Below are positions 1-11,570 of a DNA stretch of 64,000 bases, one piece after another. The notes under the pieces are model-generated. The model worked only from the letters and a program-made list of their open reading frames with translations. It had not been told where the DNA came from and searched no databases. The stretch covers positions 41,926,954 through 41,990,953 of the forward strand of contig OY282609.1 of the NCBI GenBank assembly GCA_958298945.1, in the 5' to 3' direction. The translations under genes were made by a program, and so were the position numbers. The first letter of the stretch is position 1; each line of letters starts with the position of its first letter. The DNA comes from Atherix ibis. Its lineage: Eukaryota; Arthropoda; Insecta; Diptera; Athericidae.

Positions 1-2559
1 TTCAAGAGAAATATTCAGTGGTATTTTTCAAGAGGATTATTCAGTGGTATTTTTCAAGAGTAATATTCAGTGGTATTTTTTAAGAGGACTATTCAGTGAT
101 ATTTGTCAAGAGGAATATTCAGTGGTATTTTTAAAGAAGAAAATTCAGTGGTATTTTTCAAGAGGAATATTCAGTGGTATTTTTCAAAAGTAATATTCAG
201 TGGTATTTTTCAAGAGGAATATTCAGTGGTATTTTTCGAGAGGAATATTCAGTGGTATTTTTCTAAACGAATATTCAGTGGTATTTTTCAAGAGGAATAT
301 TCAGTGGTATTTTTCAAGACAAACATTATTTGGTATTTTTCAAGAGGAATATTCAGTGGTATTTTTCAAGGGGAATATTCAATGGTATTTTTTAAGAGGA
401 ATATTCAGTGGTGTTTTTCAAGTGGAATATTCAGTGGTATTTTTCAAGAGGAATATTCAGTGGTATTTTTCAAGAGACATATTCAGTGGTATTTTTCAAG
501 AGGAATATTCAGTGGTATTTTTCAAGGGAAATATTCAATGGCATTTTTTAAGAGGAATATTCAGTGGAATTTGTCAAGAGGAATATTCAGTTGTACTTTT
601 CAAGAGGAATATTCAGTGGTATTTTTCAAAACGAATATTCAGTGGTATTTTTCAAGAGTAATATTCAGTAGTAATTTTCAAAGAGGAATATTCAGTGGTA
701 TTTTTCAAGAGTAATATTCAGTGGTATTTTTCAAAGAGGAATATTCAGTGGTATTTTTAAAGAGGAATATTTAGTGGTATTTTTCAAGAAAAAAATTCAG
801 TGGTATTTTTCAAGAGGAATATTCAGTGGTATTTTGTAAGAGGACTATTCAGTGATATTTTTCAAGAGGAATATTCTGTGGTATTTTTAAAGAAGAAAAT
901 TCAGTGGTATTTTTCAAGAGAAATATTCAGTGGTATTTTTCAAAACGAATATTCAGTGGTATTTTTCAAGAGGAATATTCAGTGGTATTTTTCTAGAGGA
1001 ATATTCAGTGGTATTTTCCAAAACGAATATTCAGTGGTATTTTTTAAGAGGAATATTCAGTGGTATTTTTCAAGACGAATTTTCCGCGGTATTTTTCAAG
1101 AGGAATATTCAGTGGTATTTTTCAAGGGGAATATTCAGTGGTATTTTTTAAGAGGAATATTCAGTGGTATTTTTCGAAACGAATATTCAGTGGTATTTTT
1201 CAAGAGGAATATTCAGTGGTATTTTTCAAGACGAATATTATTTGGTATTTTTCAAGAGGAATATTCAGTGGTATTTTTCAAGGGGAATATTCAATGGTAT
1301 TTTTTAAGAGGAATATTCAGTGGTGTTTTTCAAGTGGAATATTCAGTGGTATTTTTCAAGAGGAATATTCAGTGGTATTTTTCAAGAGACATATTCAGTG
1401 GTATTTTTCAAGAGGAATATTCAGTGGTATTTTTCAAGGGAAATATTCAATGGCATTTTTTAAAAGGAATATTCAGTGGAATTTGTCAAGAGGAATATTC
1501 AGTTGTACTTTTCAAGAGGAATATTCAGTGGTATTTTTCAAAACGAATATGCAGTCATATTTTTCAAGAGTAATATTCAGTGGTAATTTTCAAAGAGGAA
1601 TATTCAGTGGTATTTTTCAAGAGTAATATTCAGTGGTATTTTTCAAAGAGGAATATTCAGTGGTATTTTTAAAGAGGAATATTTAGTGGTATTTTTCAAG
1701 AGAAAAATTCAGTGGTATTTTTCAAGAGGAATATTCAGTGGTATTTTGTAAGAGGACTATTCAGTGATATTTTTCAAGAGGAATACTTTTTCAAGGGGAA
1801 TATTTAATGGTAATTTTTAAGAGGAATATTCAGTGGTATTTTTCAAGAGGAATATTCAGTGGTATTTTTCAAGAGAAATATTCAGTAGTATTTTTCAAAA
1901 CGGATATTCAGTGGTATTTTTAAAGAGTATTATTCAGTCTTATTTTTTAAGAGGAATATTCAGTTGTATTTTCCAAGATAAATATTCAGTGGTATTTTTA
2001 AAGAGGAATATTCAGTGGTATTTTTCAAGAGGTATATTCAGCGGTATTTTAAAAGAGGAATATTTAGTGGTATTTTTCAAGAGGAATATTCAGTGGTATT
2101 TTTCAAGAGATATATTCAGTGGTATTTTTCAAGAGGATTATTCAGTGGTATTTTTCAAGAGGAATATTCAGTGGTATTTTTCAAGAAGAAAATTTAGTGG
2201 TATTTTCCAAGAGGAATATTCAGTGGTATTTTTAAAGAGTAGTATTCAGTGGTATTTTTCAAGAGGAATATTCATTGGTATTTTCCAAGAGGAATATTCA
2301 GTGGTATTTTTCAAAATGAATATTCAGTGGTATTTTTCAAGAGTAATATTCAGTGATATTTTTCAAAGAGGAATATTCAGTGGTATTTTTTAAGAGGAAT
2401 ATTCAGTGGTATTTTTCAAGAGAAAAATTCAGTAGTATTTTTCAAGTGGAATATTCCGTGGTATTTTTCAAGAGGAATATTCAGTGGTATTTTTCAAGAG
2501 AAATATTCAGTGGTATTTTTCAAGAGGATTATTCAGTGGTATTTTTCAAGAGGAATATT

Positions 2560-4850
2560 CAGTGGTATTTTTTAAGAGGACTATTCAGTGATATTTGTCA
2601 AGGGGAATATTCAGTGGTATTTTTAAAGAAGAAAATTCAGTGGTATTTTTCAAGAGAAATATTCAGTGGTATTTTTCAAAAGGAATATTCAGTGGTATTT
2701 TTCAAGAGGAATATTCAGTGGTATTTTTCGAGAGGAATATTCAGTGGTATTTTTCGAAACGAATATTCAGTGGTATTTTTCAAGAGGAATATTCAGTGGT
2801 ATTTTTCAAGACGAATATTATGTGGTATTTTTCAAGAGAAATATTCAGTGGTATTTTTCAAGGGGAATATTCAATGGTATTTTTTAAGAGGAATATTCCG
2901 TGGTGTTTTTCAAGTGGAATATTCAGTGGTATTTTTCAAGAGGAATATTCAGTGGTATTTTTCAAGGGAAATATTCAATGGCATTTTTTAAGAGGAATAT
3001 TCAGTGGAATTTGTCAAGAGGAATATTCAGTTGTACTTTTCAAGAGGAATATTCAGTGGTATTTTTCAAAACGAATATTCAGTGGTATTTTTCAAGAGTA
3101 ATATTCAGTGGTAATTTTCAAAGAGGAATATTCAGTGGTATTTTTCAAGAGTAATATTCAGTGGTATTTTTCAAAGAGGAATATTCAGTGGTATTTTTAA
3201 AGAGGAATATTTAGTGGTATTTTTCAAGAGAAAAATTCAGTGGTATTTTTCAAGAGGAATATTCAGTGGTATTTTTCAAGAGGAATATTCAGTGGTATTT
3301 TTTAAGAGAAATATTCAGTGGTATTTTTCAAGAGGATTATTCAGTGGTATTTTTCAAGAGGAATATTCAGTGGTATTTTGTAAGAGGACTATTCAGTGAT
3401 ATTTTTCAAGAGGAATATTCTGTGGTATTTTTAAAGAAGAAAATTCAGTGGTATTTTTCAAGAGAAATATTCAGTGGTATTTTTCAAAAGGAATATTCAG
3501 TGGTATTTTTCAAGAGGAATATTCAGTGGTATTTTTCTAGAGGAATATTCAGTGGTATTTTCCAAAACGAATATTCAGTGGTATTTTTTCAGAGGAATAT
3601 TCAGTGGTATTTTTCAAGACGAATATTCAGTGGTATTTTTCAAGGGGAATATTCAGTGGTATTTTTTAAGAGGAATATTCAGTGGTATTTTTCAAGTTGA
3701 ATATTCAGTGGTATTTTTCAAGAGGAATATTCAGTGGTATTTTTCAAAACGGATATTCAGTGGTATTTTTCAAGAGTATTATTCAGTGGTATTTTTCAAG
3801 AGGAATATTCAGTGGTATTTTCCAAGAGGAATATTCAGTGGTATTTTTAAAGAGGAATATTCAGTGGTATTTTTCAAGAGGAATATTCAATGGTATTTTT
3901 TAGGAGGAATATCCAGTGGTATTTTTCAAGAGAAATATTCGGTGGTATTTTTCAAGAGGAATATTCAGTGGTATTTTTCAAAACGGATATTCAGTGGTAT
4001 TTTTCAAGAGTAATATTCAGTGGTATTTTTCAAGAGGAATATTCAGTGGTATTTTCCAAGACGAATATTCAGTGGTATTTTTAAAGAGGAATATTCAGTG
4101 GTATTTTTCAAGAGGTATATTCAGCGGTATTTTAAAAGAGGAATATTTAGTGGTATTTTTCAAGAGGAATATTCAGTGGTATTTTTCAAGAGATATATTC
4201 AGTGGTATTTTTCAAGAGGATTATTCAGTGGTATTTTTCAAGAGGAATATTCAGTGGTATTTTTCAAGAAGAAAATTTAGGGGTATTTACCAAGAGGAAT
4301 ATTCAGTGGTATTTTTAAAGAGTAATATTCAGTGGTATTTTTCAAGAGGAATATTCAGTGGTATTTTTCAAGAGGAATATTCAGTGGTATTTTTCAAGAG
4401 GAAAACTCAGTTTTTTTTTAAAGAGGAGTATTCAGTGGTGTTTTTCAAGAGGAATATTCAGTGGTATTTTTCAAGAGGAATATTCAGTGGTATTTTTCAA
4501 AACGAATTTTTGTGGTATTTTTCAAGAGTAATATTCAGTGGTATTTTTCAAAGAGGAATATTCAGTGGTATTTTCCAAGAGAAATATTTAGTGGTATTTT
4601 TTAAAGAGGAATATTCAGTGGTATTTTTCAAGAGGAATATTCAGTTGTATTTTTAAAGAGGAATATTCAGTGGTATTTTTCAAAACGAATTTTAGTGGTA
4701 TTTTTCAAGAGTAATATTCAGTGGTATTTTCCAAGAGAAATATTTAGTGGTATTTTTTTAAAGAGGAATATTCAGTGGTATTTTTCAAGAGGTATATTCA
4801 GTTCTATTTTTAAAGAGGAATATTCAATGGTATTTGCCAAGAGGAATATT
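2560..4850 (+). repeat. higher-order repeat A, copy 1 (about 2.6 kb period)
   Basis: The ordered string of variant units here recurs at about 5160-7530. The string begins with AGGACTATTCAGTGATATTTGTC, split by single variants. The shift between copies is 2,603 bp at the start, 2,655 bp in the middle and 2,681 bp at the end, so the copies differ by two and then one whole 26-bp units. A related partial copy begins near position 100. Boundaries are approximate. Confidence 0.8.
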
Positions 4851-5159
4851 CAGTGGTATTTTTCAAGAGGAACATTCAGTGGTATTTTTCAAGCAGAATA
4901 TTCAGTGGTATTTTTCAAGAGGATTATTCAGTGGTATTTTTCAAGAGGAATATTCAGTGGTATTTTTTAAGAGGACTATTCAGTGATATTTTTCAAGAGG
5001 AATATTCAGTGGTATTTTTAAAGAAGAATATTCAGTGGTATTTTTCAAGAGGTATATTCAGCGGCATTTTAAAAGAGGAATATTTAGTGGTATTTTTCAA
5101 GAGAAATATTCAGTGGTATTTTTCAAGAGGATTATTCAGTGATATTTTTCAAGAGGAAT

Positions 5160-7530
5160 ATTCAGTGCTATTTTTTAAGAGGACTATTCAGTGATATTTG
5201 TCAAGAGGAATATTCAGTGGCATTTTTAAAGAAGAAAATTCAGTGGTATTTTTCAAGAGAAATATTCAGTGGTATTTTTCAAAAAAAATATTCAGTGGTA
5301 TTTTTCAAGAGGAATATTCAGTGGTATTTTTCGAGAGGAATATTCAGTGGTATTTTTCGAAACGAATATTCAGTGGTATTTTTCAAGAGGAATATTCAGT
5401 GGTATTTTTCAAGACGAATATTATGTGGTATTTTTCAAGAGGAATATTCAGTGGTATTTTTCAAGGGGAATATTCAATGGTATTTTTTAAGAGGAATATT
5501 CAGTGGTGTTTTTCAAGTGGAATATTCAGTGGTATTTTTCAAAAGGAATATTCAGTGGTATTTTTCAAGAGACATATTCAGTGGTATTTTTCAAGAGGAA
5601 TTTTCAGTGGTATTTTTCAAGGGAAATATTCAATGGCATTTTTTAAGAGGAATATTCAGTGGAATTTGTCAAGAGGAATATTCAGTTGTACTTTTCAAGA
5701 GGAATATTCAGTGGTATTTTTCAAAACGAATATTCAGTGGTATTTTTCAAGAGTAATATTCAGTGGTAATTTTCAAAGAGGAATATTCAGTGGTATTTTT
5801 CAAGAGTAATATTCAGTGGTATTTTTCAAAGAGGAATATTCAGTGGTATTTTTAAAGAGGAATATTTAGTGGTATTTTTCAAGAGAAAAATTCAGTGGTA
5901 TTTTTCAAGAGGAATATTCAGTGGTATTTTTCAAGAGGAATATTCAGTGGTATTTGTTAAGAGAAATATTCAGTGGTATTTTTCAAGAGGATTATTCAGT
6001 GGTATTTTTCAAGAGGAATATTCAGTGGTATTTTGTAAGAGGACTATTCAGTGATATTTTTCAAGAGGAATATTCTGTGGTATTTTTAAAGAAGAAAATT
6101 CAGTGGTATTTTTCAAGAGAAATATTCAGTGGTATTTTTCAAAAGGAATATTCAGTGGTATTTTTCAAGAGGAATATTCAGTGGTATTTTTCTAGAGGAA
6201 TATTCAGTGGTATTTTCTAAAACGAATATTCAGTGGTATTTTTTAAGAGGAATATTCAGTGGTATTTTTCAAGACGAATTTTCCGCGGTATTTTTCAAGA
6301 GGAATATTCAGTGGTATTTTTCAAGGGGAATATTCAGTGGTATTTTTTAAGAGGAATATTCAGTGGTTTTTTTCAAGTGGAATATTCAGTGGTATTTTTC
6401 AAGAGGAATATTCAGTGGTATTTTTCAAAGCGGATATTCAGTTGTATTTTTCAAGAGTATTATTCAGTGGTATTTTTCAAGAGGAATATTCAGTGGTATT
6501 TTCCAAGAGGAATATTCAGTGGTATTTTTAAAGAGGAATATTCAGTGGTATTTTTCAAGAGGAATATTCAATGGTATTTTTTAGGAGGAATATTCAGTGG
6601 TATTTTTCAAGCGAAATATTCAGTGGTATTTTTCAAGAGGAATATTCAGTGGTATTTTTCAAAACGGATATTCAGTGGTATTTTTCAAGAGTAATATTCA
6701 GTGGTATTTTTCAAGAGGAATATTCAGTGGTATTTTCCAAGAGAATTATTCAGTGGTATTTTTAAAGAGGAATATTTAGTGGTATTTTTCAAGAGGTATA
6801 TTCAGCGGTATTTTAAAAGAGGAATATTTAGTGGTATTTTTCAAGAGGAATATTCAGTGGTATTTTTCAAAAGATATATTCAGTGGTATTTTTCAAGAGG
6901 ATTATTCAGTGGTATTTTTCAAGAGGAATATTCAGTGGTATTTTTCAAGAAGAAAATTCAGTGGTATTTACCAAGAGGAATATTCAGTGGTATTTTTAAA
7001 GAGTAATATTTAGTGGTATTTTTCAAGAGGAATATTCAGTGGTATTTTTCAAGAGGAATATTCAGTGGTATTTTTCAAGAGGAAAACTCCGTTTTTTTTT
7101 AAAGAGGAGTATTCAGTGGTGTTTTTCAAAAGGAATATTCAGTGGTATTTTTCAAGAGGAATATTCAGTGGTATTTTTCAAAACTAATTTTTGTGGTATT
7201 TTTCAAGAGTAATATTCAGTGGTATTTTTCAAAGAGGAATATTCAGTGGTATTTTCCAAGAGAAATATTTAGTGGTATTTTTTAAAGAGGAATATTCAGT
7301 GGTATTTTTCAAGAGGAATATTCAGTTGTATTTTTAAAGAGGAATATTCAGTGGTATTTTTCAAAACGAATTTTTGTGGTATTTTTCAAGAGTAATATTC
7401 AGTGGTATTTTCCAAGAGAAATATTTAGTGGTATTTTTTTAAAGAGGAATATTCAGTGGTATTTTTCAAGAGGTATATTCAGTTGTATTTTGAAAGAGGA
7501 ATATTCAGTGGTATTTTATAAGAGGAATAT
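5160..7530 (+). repeat. higher-order repeat A, copy 2
   Basis: Second copy of the block at about 2560-4850. It carries two extra units around 5560-5610 (the GAGACATATTC variant) that copy 1 lacks but the partial copy near 480 has, so copy 1 probably lost them. Scattered single-base differences show it is older than the 2,680-bp duplication further right. Confidence 0.8.
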
Positions 7531-8080
7531 TCAGTGGTATTTTTCAAGAGAAATATTCATTGGTATTTTTCAAGAGGATTATTCAGTGGTTTTTTCAAGA
7601 GGAATATACAGTGGTATTTTTCAAGAGGAATAATCAGTGGTATTTTTCAAAAGCAATATTATGTGGTATTTTTCAAGATTAATATTCAGTGGTATTTTTT
7701 AAGAGTAATATTCAGTGATAAATTTCAAGAAGATTATTCAATGGTATTTGCCAAGAGGAATATTCAGTGGTATTTTTCAAGAGGAATAATCAGTGGTATT
7801 TTTCAAAAGCAATGTTATGTGGTATTTTTCAAGATTAATATTCAGTGGTATTTTTTAAGAGTAATATTCAGTGATAAATTTCAAGAAGATTTTTCAATGG
7901 TATTTGCCAAGAGGAATATTCAGTGGTATTTTTCAAGAAGAAAATTCAGTGGTATTTTCCAAGAGGAATATTCAGTGGTATTTTTAAAGAGTAATATTCA
8001 GTGGTATTTTTCAAGAGGAATATTCAGTGGTATTTTTCAAGAGCAATATTCAGTGGTATTTTTCAAGAGGATTATTCAGT
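7170..8080 (+). repeat. 911-bp tandem duplication, copy 1
   Basis: A block marked by AAACTAATTTTTGTGG, GATAAATTTCAAGAAG, AAAAGCAATATTATG and AGGAATATACAGTGG units, repeated immediately downstream with a 911-bp shift (35 units plus 1 bp). Boundaries were read by eye. Confidence 0.82.
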
Positions 8081-8991
8081 GGTATTTTTCAAAACGAATT
8101 TTTGTGGTATTTTTCAAGAGTAATATTCAGTGGTATTTTTCAAAGAGGAATATTCAGTGGTATTTTCCAAGAGAAATATTTAGTGGTATTTTTTAAAGAG
8201 GAATATTCAGTGGTATTTTTCAAGAGGAATATTCAGTTGTATTTTTAAAGAGGAATATTCAGTGGTATTTTTCAAAACGAATTTTTGTGGTATTTTTCAA
8301 GAGTAATATTCAGTGGTATTTTCCAAGAGAAATATTTAGTGGTATTTTTTTAAAGAGGAATATTCAGTGGTATTTTTCAAGAGGTATATTCAGTTGTATT
8401 TTTAAAGAGGAATATTCAGTGGTATTTTATAAGAGGAATATTCAGTGGTATTTTTCAAGAGAAATTTTCATTGGTATTTTTCAAGAGGATTATTCAGTGG
8501 TTTTTTCAAGAGGAATATACAGTGGTATTTTTCAAGAGGAATAATCAGTGGTATTTTTCAAAAGCAATATTATGTGGTATTTTTCAAGATTAATATTCAG
8601 TGGTATTTTTTAAGAGTAATATTCAGTGATAAATTTCAAGAAGGTTATTCAATGGTATTTGCCAAGAGGAATATTCAGTTGTATTTTTCAAGAGGAATAA
8701 TCAGTGGTATTTTTCAAAAGCAATGTTATGTGGTATTTTTCAAGATTAATATTCAGTGGTATTTTTTAAGAGTAATATTCAGTGATAAATTTCAAGAAGA
8801 TTATTCAATGGTATTTGCCAAGAGGAATATTCAGTGGTATTTTTCAAGAAGAAAATTCAGTGGTATTTTCCAAGAGGAATATTCAGTGGTATTTTTAAAG
8901 ATTAATATTCAGTGGTATTTTTCAAGAGGAATATTCAGTGGTATTTTTCAAGAGCAATATTCAGTGGTATTTTTCAAGAGGATTATTCAGT
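8081..8991 (+). repeat. 911-bp tandem duplication, copy 2
   Basis: Second copy, with a few substitutions such as AAACGAATTTTTG for AAACTAATTTTTG and AAGGTTATTC for AAGATTATTC. The same module recurs around 12.4-13.3 kb and 15.1-15.9 kb inside the 2,680-bp duplication. Confidence 0.82.
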
Positions 8992-9200
8992 GGTATTTTT
9001 CAAGAGGAATATTCAGTGGTATTTTTCAAGGGAAATATTCAATGTCATTTTTTAGGAGGAATATTCAGTGGAATTTGTCAAGAGGAATATTCAGTGATAT
9101 TTTTCAAGAAGAATATTCAGTGGTATTTTTAAAGAAGAATATTCAGTGGTATTTTTCAAGAGAAATATTCAGTAGTATTTTTCAAAAGGAATATTCAGTG

Positions 9201-9243
9201 GTATTTTAAAAAAAAAGGAATATTCAGTGGTATTTTCCATGAG
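9201..9243 (+). repeat. A-tract unit linked to a TTTTCCATGAGG unit
   Basis: A lengthened satellite unit carries a run of nine A's (9208-9216) in place of TTCAAG. It is followed at once by the unit containing TTTTCCATGAGG. The same two-unit module appears near 11419 (A8, followed by CCATGGGG), 13501 (A9), 16181 (A9), 18574 (A8), 20369, 20655, 49742, 50421, 51047, 51910, 53342, 53656, 55481, 56133, 56890, 58089 and 61031, with run lengths of about 4-9 and some interrupted runs. Confidence 0.85.
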
Positions 9244-11570
9244 GAATATTCAGTGGTATTTTTCAAGAGGAATATTCAGTGGTATTTTTCAAGAGGAATA
9301 TTCAGTGGTATTTTTCAAGAGAAATATTCAGTGGTATTTTGCAAGAGGATATTTCAGTGGTATTTTTCAAGAGGAATATTCAGTGGTATTTTTAAAGAAG
9401 AAAATTCAGTTGTATTTTTCAAGAGAAATATTCAGTGGTATTTTTCAAAAGGAATATTCAGTGGTATTTTTCAAGAGGAATATTCAGTGGTATTTTTCAA
9501 GAGGAATATTCAGTGGTATTTTTCAAAACGAATATTCAGTGGTATTTTTTACGAGGAATATTCAGTGGTATTTTTCAAGACGAATATTCCATGGTATTTT
9601 TCAAGACGAATATTCAGTGGTATTTTTAAGGAGAATATTCAATTGTATTTTTTAAGAGGAATATTCAGTGGTATTTTTCAAGTGAAATATTCAGTGGTAT
9701 TTTTCAAGAGGAATATTCAGTGGTATTTTTCAAGAGGAATATTCAGTGGTATTTTTCAAGAGATATATTCAGTGGTATTTTTCAAGATGATTATTCAGTG
9801 ATATTTTTCAAGAGGAATATTCAGTGGTATTTTTCAAGAAGAATATTCAGTGGTATTTTTCAAGAGAAATATTCAGTGGTATTTTTCAAAAGGAATATTC
9901 TGTGGTATTTTTCAAGAGGAATATTCAGTGGTATTTTTCAAGGAGAATATTCAATGGTATTTTTTAAGAGGAATATTCAGTGGTATTTTTCAAGTGGAAT
10001 ATTGAGTGGTATTTTTCAAGAGGAATATTCAGTGGTATTTTTCAAAACGGATATTCAGTGGTATTTTTCAAGAGTAATATTCAGTGGTATTTTTCAAGAG
10101 GAATATTCAGTGGTATTTTCCAAGAGGAATATTCAGTGGTATTTTTAAAGAGGAATATTCAGTGTTATTTTTCAAGAGGTATATTCAGCGGTATTTTAAA
10201 AGAGGAATATTTAGTGGTATTTTTCAAGAGGAATATTCAGTGGTATTTTTCAAGAGATATATTCAGTGGTATTTTTCAAGAGGATTATTCAGTGGTATTT
10301 TTCAAGAGGAATATTCAGTGGTATTTTTCAAGAAGAAAATTCAGTGGTATTTTCCAAGAGGAATATTCAGTGGTATTTTTAAAGAGTAATATTCAGTGGT
10401 ATTTTTCAAGAGGAATATTCAGTGGTATTTTTCAAGAAGAATATTCAGTGGTATTTTTCAAGAGAAATATTCAGTGGTATTTTGCAAGAGGATATTTCAG
10501 TGGTATTTTTCAAGAGGAATATTCAGTGGTATTTTTAAAGAAGAAAATTCAGTGTTATTTTTCAAGAGAAATATTCAGTGGTATTTTTCAAAAGGAATAT
10601 TCAGTGGTATTTTTCAAGAGGAATATTCAGTGGTATTTTTCAAGAGGAATATTCAGTGGTATTTTTCAAAACGAATATTCAGTGGTATTTTTTACGAGGA
10701 ATATTCAGTGGTATTTTTCAAGACGAATATTCAGTGGTATTTTTAAGGAGAATATTCAATTGTATTTTTTAAGAGGAATATTCATTGGTATTTTTCAAGT
10801 GAAATATTCAGTGGTATTTTTCAAGAGGAATATTTAGTTGTATTTATCAAAACGGATATTCAGTGGTATTTTTCAAGAGGAATATTCAGTGGTATTTTTC
10901 AAGAGGAATATTCAGTGGTATTTTTCAAAATGAATATTCAGTGGTATTTTTTACGAGGAATATTCAGTGGTATTTTTCAAGACGAATATTCCATGGTATT
11001 TTTCAAGACGAATATTCAGTGGTATTTTTAAGGAGAATATTCAATTGTATTTTTTAAGAGGAATATTCAGTGGTATTTTTCAAGTGAAATATTCAGTGGT
11101 ATTTTTCAAGAGGAATATTCAGTGGTATTTTTCAAGAAGAAAATTCAGTGGTATTTTCCAAGAGGAATATTTAGTGGTATTTTAAAAGAGTAATATTCAG
11201 TGGTATTTTTCAAGAGGAATATTCAGTGGTATTTTTCAAGAGGAATATTAAGTGGTATTTTTCAAGAGGAAAACTCAGTTGTACTTTTTAAGAGGGGTAT
11301 ACAGTGGTGTTTTTCAAGAGGAATATTCAGTGGTATTTTTAAAGAAGAATATTCAGTGGTATTTTTCAAGAGAAATATTCAGTAGTATTTTTCAAAAGGA
11401 ATATTCAGTGGTATTTTTAAAAAAAAGGAATATGCAGTGGTATTTTCCATGGGGAATATTCAGTGGTATTTTTCAAAACGAATATTCAGTGGTATTTTTC
11501 AAGAGGAATATTCAGTGGTATTTTTCAAGAGAAATATTCAGTGGTATTTTGCAAGAGGATATTTCAGTGG

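Noticed and set aside
9201..9220. A-runs as poly(A) tails of retroposed elements
   Set aside because: They lie inside otherwise normal satellite units, have no adjacent non-satellite sequence or target duplications, and are only about 4-9 bp long.
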